Source: Myxococcales bacterium (GTDB lineage: Bacteria; Myxococcota_A; Polyangia; Polyangiales; Polyangiaceae). From it: 10,209 nt of DNA. The position numbers and the translations under genes are program-made. The stretch lies in the NCBI GenBank assembly GCA_013298325.1, contig JAAFHJ010000123.1:1-10209 (forward strand), read 5' to 3'. Shown piece by piece: positions 6,650 to 10,209 of this stretch. A model generated the notes under the pieces. That model was not told the origin of the DNA and searched no databases. It saw only the letters and a list, made by a program, of their open reading frames with translations. Positions within the stretch are counted from its first letter, which is position 1; each line of letters begins with the position of its first letter.

Positions 6650-7056
6650 CGCTCGCATCGATCGGTTTGTTGGCGCTCGTCGCCACGCTGCTGGTGTTCG
6701 ACTTTGTGGCGCTTCGAAAAGGGGGGACGAAGATCCTCATCCTCGAAGTCGCTGCCTTCTTCGGCGCAGGAATTCTCATTGTTCGCCCCGAGTTTGCCAA
6801 CTGGGTCGCCCATAAAGTCGGCATTTGGCGCGGCGTTGACTTCGTCATCTACCCGCTCGTCGTATGGCTCTTTCGCGAGTCGCTCCTCTCGCGGCACGCC
6901 CGTTGGCGCGAGTCCGATCGCGTCACGCGCCTCGTTCAAGCGCTCGCCGTCCGCGACGCCGTCGATCTTTCCGCGTCGCCCGCCGCGCCGCGTTTGCTGA
7001 GAACTCCACGCCGTCTCTCGCTTCGCGGACGGACGCGCGGCGCCGAGTCGGCGTAA
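6646..7056 (+). CDS. DUF2304 family small membrane protein
   Basis: A 136-residue protein that starts with GTG at 6646, overlapping the GT2 stop by four bases (GTGA), with a purine-rich GAGGGGGG immediately upstream, so translation is probably coupled. It has hydrophobic segments at about 4-22, 30-47 and 64-77, and the family trait of a Gly-Ile-x-x-G-x-D-F-x-I-Y-P block just before the third segment, followed by ESDRVTRLVQALAVRDA, the charged heptad-like tail of DUF2304. The last 30 residues are Arg/Pro-rich and probably disordered. The biochemical role is unknown. Genes of this family usually sit beside DPM1-like GT2 enzymes, so it may anchor that enzyme to the membrane; this is inference. 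Eight of its first 40 codons end in A or T, more than in ligA (two of 40). Confidence 0.85.
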   Translation: MTLASIGLLALVATLLVFDFVALRKGGTKILILEVAAFFGAGILIVRPEFANWVAHKVGIWRGVDFVIYPLVVWLFRESLLSRHARWRESDRVTRLVQALAVRDAVDLSASPAAPRLLRTPRRLSLRGRTRGAESA

Positions 7057-7070
7057 ATTTTTGCGTTTTT
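7041..7070 (+). terminator. Possible weak terminator or attenuator at the end of the DUF2304 gene
   Basis: A short GC stem, cgccg (7041-7045) and cggcg (7049-7053), closes a 3-nt loop, overlaps the last codons of the gene and is followed by taaattttt and then gcgtttttt. The T-runs are good, but the stem is only five base pairs. With only 39 bp to the next start it may reduce rather than stop transcription. Confidence 0.4.
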
Positions 7071-7095
7071 TGATCCGCAGCCTCTCCGAAGAAGA

Positions 7096-8601
7096 ATGAG
7101 CGAAGTCATGGGTAACACGCGCGAAGTCTCCGTCCTCTTCGTCGAAATCAATGAAGCCGAGCGGTACTTCCTCGACAAATTCATCGACGCCGGGATCCTC
7201 CCGAATTTCGCGCGCATGAAGCGGGAAGGGGCCTTCGTCGTGACGAAGGTCCCCGGTTGGGAAGACAACGGCCCCCGCGCCTGGCGCGACATCATGCCGT
7301 GGGTCATCTGGCCGACGATCTACACGGGTATCCCCGCGAAAGAGCACGGTATTCTCGCCTTCGGTCAGGATACGGCGCCCCTCCAGGGCAAGTGCTTGTG
7401 GGACGTCCTCGACGCCAAAGGCCTCTCCGTCGGCGTCTTCGGGAGCCTCCTCTCCTATCCGCCCCGCGACCACGGCCACACGCGCTTTTACGTCCCCGAA
7501 AACCTCGCCGACGACGCCGCCTGCATCCCCGCCGAGGTGCGCCCCCTCCAAGAGTTCTGCGTCGCCTCCTCGCGCAACTACTCGGAAGATTTCGTCTCTC
7601 AGGCGGTCGAAGGGCTGAAGCAGCTCGCCCAGAGCCCGAAGTGCGGCGTGTCGGCGAAGACGATCGCCCGCGTGCTCCTGCAGATCCCCAAGGAGAAGCT
7701 CCTCGGCAAGCAGACAGAAGCGGAGCGCGCGATGCTCCTCAGCTACCTCACCTTCGACGCCTTCAAGCACCTCTACGCGAAGCACCGCCCCCGCTACGCG
7801 AGCATGCACATGAATCACGTCGCCTACATGCAGCACCGCTACTGGCGCGCTGCCGAGCCGAGCCGCTTCCCCGAGGAGCTCTCCGAGACCGACGCCCGCT
7901 TCTTCGCGACGCCGGCCGAGCGCGATGCCTACGAGGCGAAGCTCGCCGACCGCATCAAGAGCGCGTTTGTCTACACCGACCAACAACTTGGCGAACTGTT
8001 TGAGCTTATCGGAGACGACACCATCGTCGTCGTCGGCACTGCCCTCGGTCAGACGCCCGTCGACCCGGTCCGCGACATCCACAACCCGGTCGTTCGCCTC
8101 GTCCGCGAATACGCCTTCTTCGACGCCGCCGGCCTCACCAACTACCGGGTTCTCCACCAGATGAATCCCGACTTGACGATCACCTTGACCGACGATGCCG
8201 CCGCCGAAAAAGCGGAAAAGATCGTCGCTGGGTTTTACGTGAATGAAGGGAAGCCGCTCTTCACGATCGATCGCCGCGCCAACCAGCTCTTCTGCGAATT
8301 CAATATGCCGACCGGCCTCTACGGCCGCACCAACGGCGTCTACATCCGCCATACGGGCAATCCGTCGCTGAAGTTCCTCTTCAAGGACCACGTCAGCCAG
8401 CACGACTCGAACGACCAGAGCACCGCCCAACACCGCGACGACGGCTGGCTCCTCGCCTGGTCCCGCGGCGCCACCGTCGCGGCGCTCCGCGAACAGGTCG
8501 CCGTCACCGAAGTGGCGCCGGCGCTCCTCGGCCTCTACGGCTTCCCGCCTGAAGCGTGGCAAACGCTCGATTCTCCGGCATTTTCCGTGACGCCTCGGTG
8601 A
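7096..8601 (+). CDS. Alkaline-phosphatase-superfamily (phosphodiesterase-like) protein with degenerate metal site
   Basis: A 501-residue protein without a signal peptide or membrane helix. It begins with the hydrophobic strand VLFVEINEAE (13-22). The phosphodiesterase/NPP nucleophile motif follows as WPTIYTGIPAKEHGI (72-86), with Thr74 or Thr77 as candidate nucleophile, then WDVLDAKGLSVGVFGSLLSYPPR (102-124), a middle region with MHMNHVAYMQHRYW (237-250) and a late histidine in TAQHRDDGWLLAWSRG (443-458). In active members Asp occupies the first metal position, the middle motif reads DxxxH, and SDHG follows; here these are Glu17 or Asn19, Asn240 and TALG (315-318). It may therefore bind metal differently, use another substrate, or be non-catalytic. 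The ATG at 7096 has purines upstream (gaagaa); Met5 at 7108 is an alternative. The stop overlaps the acyltransferase start (GTGA), tying it to the glycan operon. Confidence 0.82.
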   Translation: MSEVMGNTREVSVLFVEINEAERYFLDKFIDAGILPNFARMKREGAFVVTKVPGWEDNGPRAWRDIMPWVIWPTIYTGIPAKEHGILAFGQDTAPLQGKCLWDVLDAKGLSVGVFGSLLSYPPRDHGHTRFYVPENLADDAACIPAEVRPLQEFCVASSRNYSEDFVSQAVEGLKQLAQSPKCGVSAKTIARVLLQIPKEKLLGKQTEAERAMLLSYLTFDAFKHLYAKHRPRYASMHMNHVAYMQHRYWRAAEPSRFPEELSETDARFFATPAERDAYEAKLADRIKSAFVYTDQQLGELFELIGDDTIVVVGTALGQTPVDPVRDIHNPVVRLVREYAFFDAAGLTNYRVLHQMNPDLTITLTDDAAAEKAEKIVAGFYVNEGKPLFTIDRRANQLFCEFNMPTGLYGRTNGVYIRHTGNPSLKFLFKDHVSQHDSNDQSTAQHRDDGWLLAWSRGATVAALREQVAVTEVAPALLGLYGFPPEAWQTLDSPAFSVTPR

Positions 8602-9821
8602 GTGGCGTGACGCCCCTGGCCGCTCCGCCCGCGCGGACCACGCCCCTCGACATCGTCCTCCGCATCCGCGATGCCCTCTTCGGGCGCGAGATCTTTCGCG
8701 CCTTGGCGATGCCGGGGCGCGTCCCGTCGATCGATCTCTTCCGCGGCGTCGCAATCACGACCGTCGTCCTCTACCACGGCGGCGTCCTCCCCTACGGCTA
8801 CCTCGGCGTCGACGTATTCTTCGTCGTTTCTGGGCTACTCATTGGGAGAATTCTTGTTGCAAAGTGGGATTCCGAGGAGCCCTTTCGGTTCCCCGAATTC
8901 TTCCTAGCGCGCGGCTTCAAGATTTGGCCCAGCTACTATGCGATGCTGTTTATCGGCTCGCTCTTTGCCTTTTTCGCCTATCGAACCGGGCGTCCCAATC
9001 TCGTCATCGCGCCGGAAAATCTCGCGCGCTACGTCTTTTTCTTTCAGAATTACCGAGGGACGCCGCACCCCTCTTTCGACCACGTCTGGTCGCTCTGCGT
9101 CGAAGAGCACTTCTACATCCTGCTCCCGCTGAGCATGATCGTGCTCCGTCGCTTTTTCGGCCGTTCTGAGAAGGCCCTTTTCGGCCTCGTCTTCGGCGCG
9201 ATTCTCCTTGGAATCGCTGCAAAAATGCTCGGCCACCGTCTCGGCAAAGAGACCTACGCCGCCACCCACAACCGCATCGATGCGCTGGCCTGGGGCGTCC
9301 TCCTCGCGACGCTCGTCCGGTTCCGCGGCGCCGCCATCGCGCGGCTCCCCCGGCTACCGCTCTTTGGCGCGGGCGTTCTCTTGTTTGCCGCCGTCGTCGG
9401 CTTCGACGCCTTTGCCGCCCACCGGGGCCTGGCGATCTCCCATTATTTTCACGGCGTTGTCCTCTTCTCCGTCGGTCCGGCCGCCGTCTTCTTGGCGCTC
9501 CTCGGCGCCTACCACCTCGATCCGTCGCGGGCGCCGGCCCCCTTTCAGGCGCTCTTCGCCCCGCTCCGTTTCGTCGCCTACTACAGCTACAACTGGTACC
9601 TCTGGCACCCGGTCATCGGGCCGGCGCTCCACGATCACCTCGGCTGGGGGCTCCGCGGCGCGCTCCTCTACGTGGGGATCACCTTCGCCGTCGGCGTCCT
9701 CTTCACGGTTCACGTCGAAGAGCCGGCCCTCGCCCTCCGCGAGCGGCTCCTCCCGAAAGCTACTTCCAAAACGTCCAAGGCCTCCGTCGCCGCCTCCGGC
9801 TCCCCGACGGCGACCCCCTAA
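8598..9821 (+). CDS. Acyltransferase 3 family integral membrane O-acyltransferase
   Basis: A 407-residue polytopic membrane protein. Family motifs in order: SIDLFRGVAITTVVLYH (44-60, with Arg49 and the putative catalytic His60), YLGVDVFFVVSGLLIG (68-83), HVWSLCVEEHFYILLPL (162-178), NRIDALAWGVLLA (225-237) and YYSYNWYLWHPVI (328-340). These proteins, such as OafA-type enzymes, move an acyl group, often acetyl, from the cytoplasmic donor pool onto sugars of O-antigen, exopolysaccharide or lipid acceptors. The GTG at 8598 was chosen because it overlaps the upstream stop as GTGA; an ORF extension to a GTG at 8556 lies wholly inside the previous gene, and Met38 (8709) would also start close to the conserved domain. 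The C-terminus is a Ser/Ala/Thr-rich tail (387-407). Residues 77-91 use unusual codons (ten of 15 end in A or T, including AGA and CTA). It is probably a decorating enzyme for the glycan made by this locus. Confidence 0.9.
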   Translation: MSGVTPLAAPPARTTPLDIVLRIRDALFGREIFRALAMPGRVPSIDLFRGVAITTVVLYHGGVLPYGYLGVDVFFVVSGLLIGRILVAKWDSEEPFRFPEFFLARGFKIWPSYYAMLFIGSLFAFFAYRTGRPNLVIAPENLARYVFFFQNYRGTPHPSFDHVWSLCVEEHFYILLPLSMIVLRRFFGRSEKALFGLVFGAILLGIAAKMLGHRLGKETYAATHNRIDALAWGVLLATLVRFRGAAIARLPRLPLFGAGVLLFAAVVGFDAFAAHRGLAISHYFHGVVLFSVGPAAVFLALLGAYHLDPSRAPAPFQALFAPLRFVAYYSYNWYLWHPVIGPALHDHLGWGLRGALLYVGITFAVGVLFTVHVEEPALALRERLLPKATSKTSKASVAASGSPTATP

Positions 9822-9840
9822 GTGTTAGAAAGGCTCCGCT

Positions 9841-10209
9841 GTGGCCCTCATCGACAAAGACCATCAGGCCGAATATTGGGCAAACAACCCGAACGCCCGT
9901 CGCTACGATCATCCGGTCGTTCGTGCATTTGCCCGCCAGCGTCTCGACTGGCTTGATGGCATTGTTCCGCTCAAGAATGTGGAGCGCGCGCTCGATGTCG
10001 GCTGCGGCGACGGCTTCGCGACCTACTACATGGATGAGCGCGTAAAATACGTCGAAGCGGGCGATGCCTCTGAGCTGATGCTCAAAATTCATCCGTTGCC
10101 GGCGGAGCGCTTGCACCTCCTTGATGCGGAAAATATGCATCAATTCGCCGACAAGAGCTACGATCTTGTCTACGCCTGGGAAGTCCTTCACCACCTGACG
10201 AGCGCGAAA
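9841..10209 (+). CDS. Class I SAM-dependent methyltransferase, N-terminal part (3' end outside window)
   Basis: The frame opens with GTG at 9841, preceded by agaaagg (9826-9832) at a suitable distance, and runs without a stop to the window edge; 123 residues are visible. The start reads MALIDKDHQAEYWANNPNA, then ALDVGCGDGFATYYM (about 51-65), the glycine-rich SAM-binding motif I, VEAGDASELML (about 71-81) with the acidic residue expected at the end of strand 2, AENMHQFADKSYDLVYAWEVLHHL (about 97-120), motif II with the HHL of Methyltransf_11/25 domains. It follows the acyltransferase by 19 bp, so it is likely in the same transcript and may methylate a sugar or lipid acceptor. Its codon use is clearly different: 16 of the first 40 codons end in A or T, against two of 40 in ligA. 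The substrate cannot be inferred. Confidence 0.88.
   Translation, partial: MALIDKDHQAEYWANNPNARRYDHPVVRAFARQRLDWLDGIVPLKNVERALDVGCGDGFATYYMDERVKYVEAGDASELMLKIHPLPAERLHLLDAENMHQFADKSYDLVYAWEVLHHLTSAK

Noticed and set aside
8556..8597. Earlier GTG start for the acyltransferase
   Set aside because: It would overlap the previous gene by 46 bases and adds no conserved residues; the GTGA overlap at 8598 is the more usual arrangement.
6550..8754. 734-residue - strand frame across the GT2 end, DUF2304, phosphatase-like and acyltransferase genes
   Set aside because: It runs antisense to three recognisable genes and consists of low-information Arg/Glu/Val/Asp sequence; length is explained by C/G third positions.

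Overview
The window looks like chromosomal DNA from a GC-rich myxobacterium-like organism (Myxococcota, probably Polyangia-like). The main clue is at the left edge, where a secreted protein ends in an Asp-Ala-Gly-rich low-complexity stretch and then a short Cys-containing motif, one hydrophobic helix and an Arg/Lys cluster: the MYXO-CTERM type of C-terminal sorting tag. Most codons end in C or G, which also explains the many long antisense reading frames that are not genes. The taxonomic call is an inference from these traits.

Left half (1-4386): the 3' end of the tagged surface or secreted protein (+) converges on argG (argininosuccinate synthase, -), with a strong hairpin terminator between them that can serve both strands. 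A divergent 87-bp gap separates argG from a small predicted lipoprotein of unknown family (+). It is followed after 40 bp by an NAD+-dependent DNA ligase of the LigA family (+). The ligase has all LigA domains but several substitutions at positions normally conserved. This half is housekeeping metabolism and DNA repair plus envelope proteins.

Right half (4383-10209): a cell-envelope glycan or glycolipid locus. A GT-C type membrane glycosyltransferase (-) shares its stop codon region with ligA in a CTAG palindrome. Across a 170-bp divergent gap a rightward gene run begins: a DPM1-like GT2 glycosyltransferase, a DUF2304 small membrane protein overlapping it by GTGA, an alkaline-phosphatase-superfamily protein that lacks several canonical metal ligands, an acyltransferase-3 membrane protein again overlapping by GTGA, and the start of a class I SAM-dependent methyltransferase that runs off the window. 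A coherent reading is that the GT2/DUF2304 pair makes or handles a lipid-linked sugar donor at the cytoplasmic face, the GT-C enzyme uses polyprenyl-linked sugars on the outer face, and the acyltransferase and methyltransferase decorate the glycan. The role of the phosphatase-like protein is open. This pathway is inferred from family membership and gene order; the actual substrate cannot be read from the sequence.

No tRNA, rRNA, CRISPR array, insertion sequence or phage gene was seen. No stretch longer than 300 bases lacks a gene.
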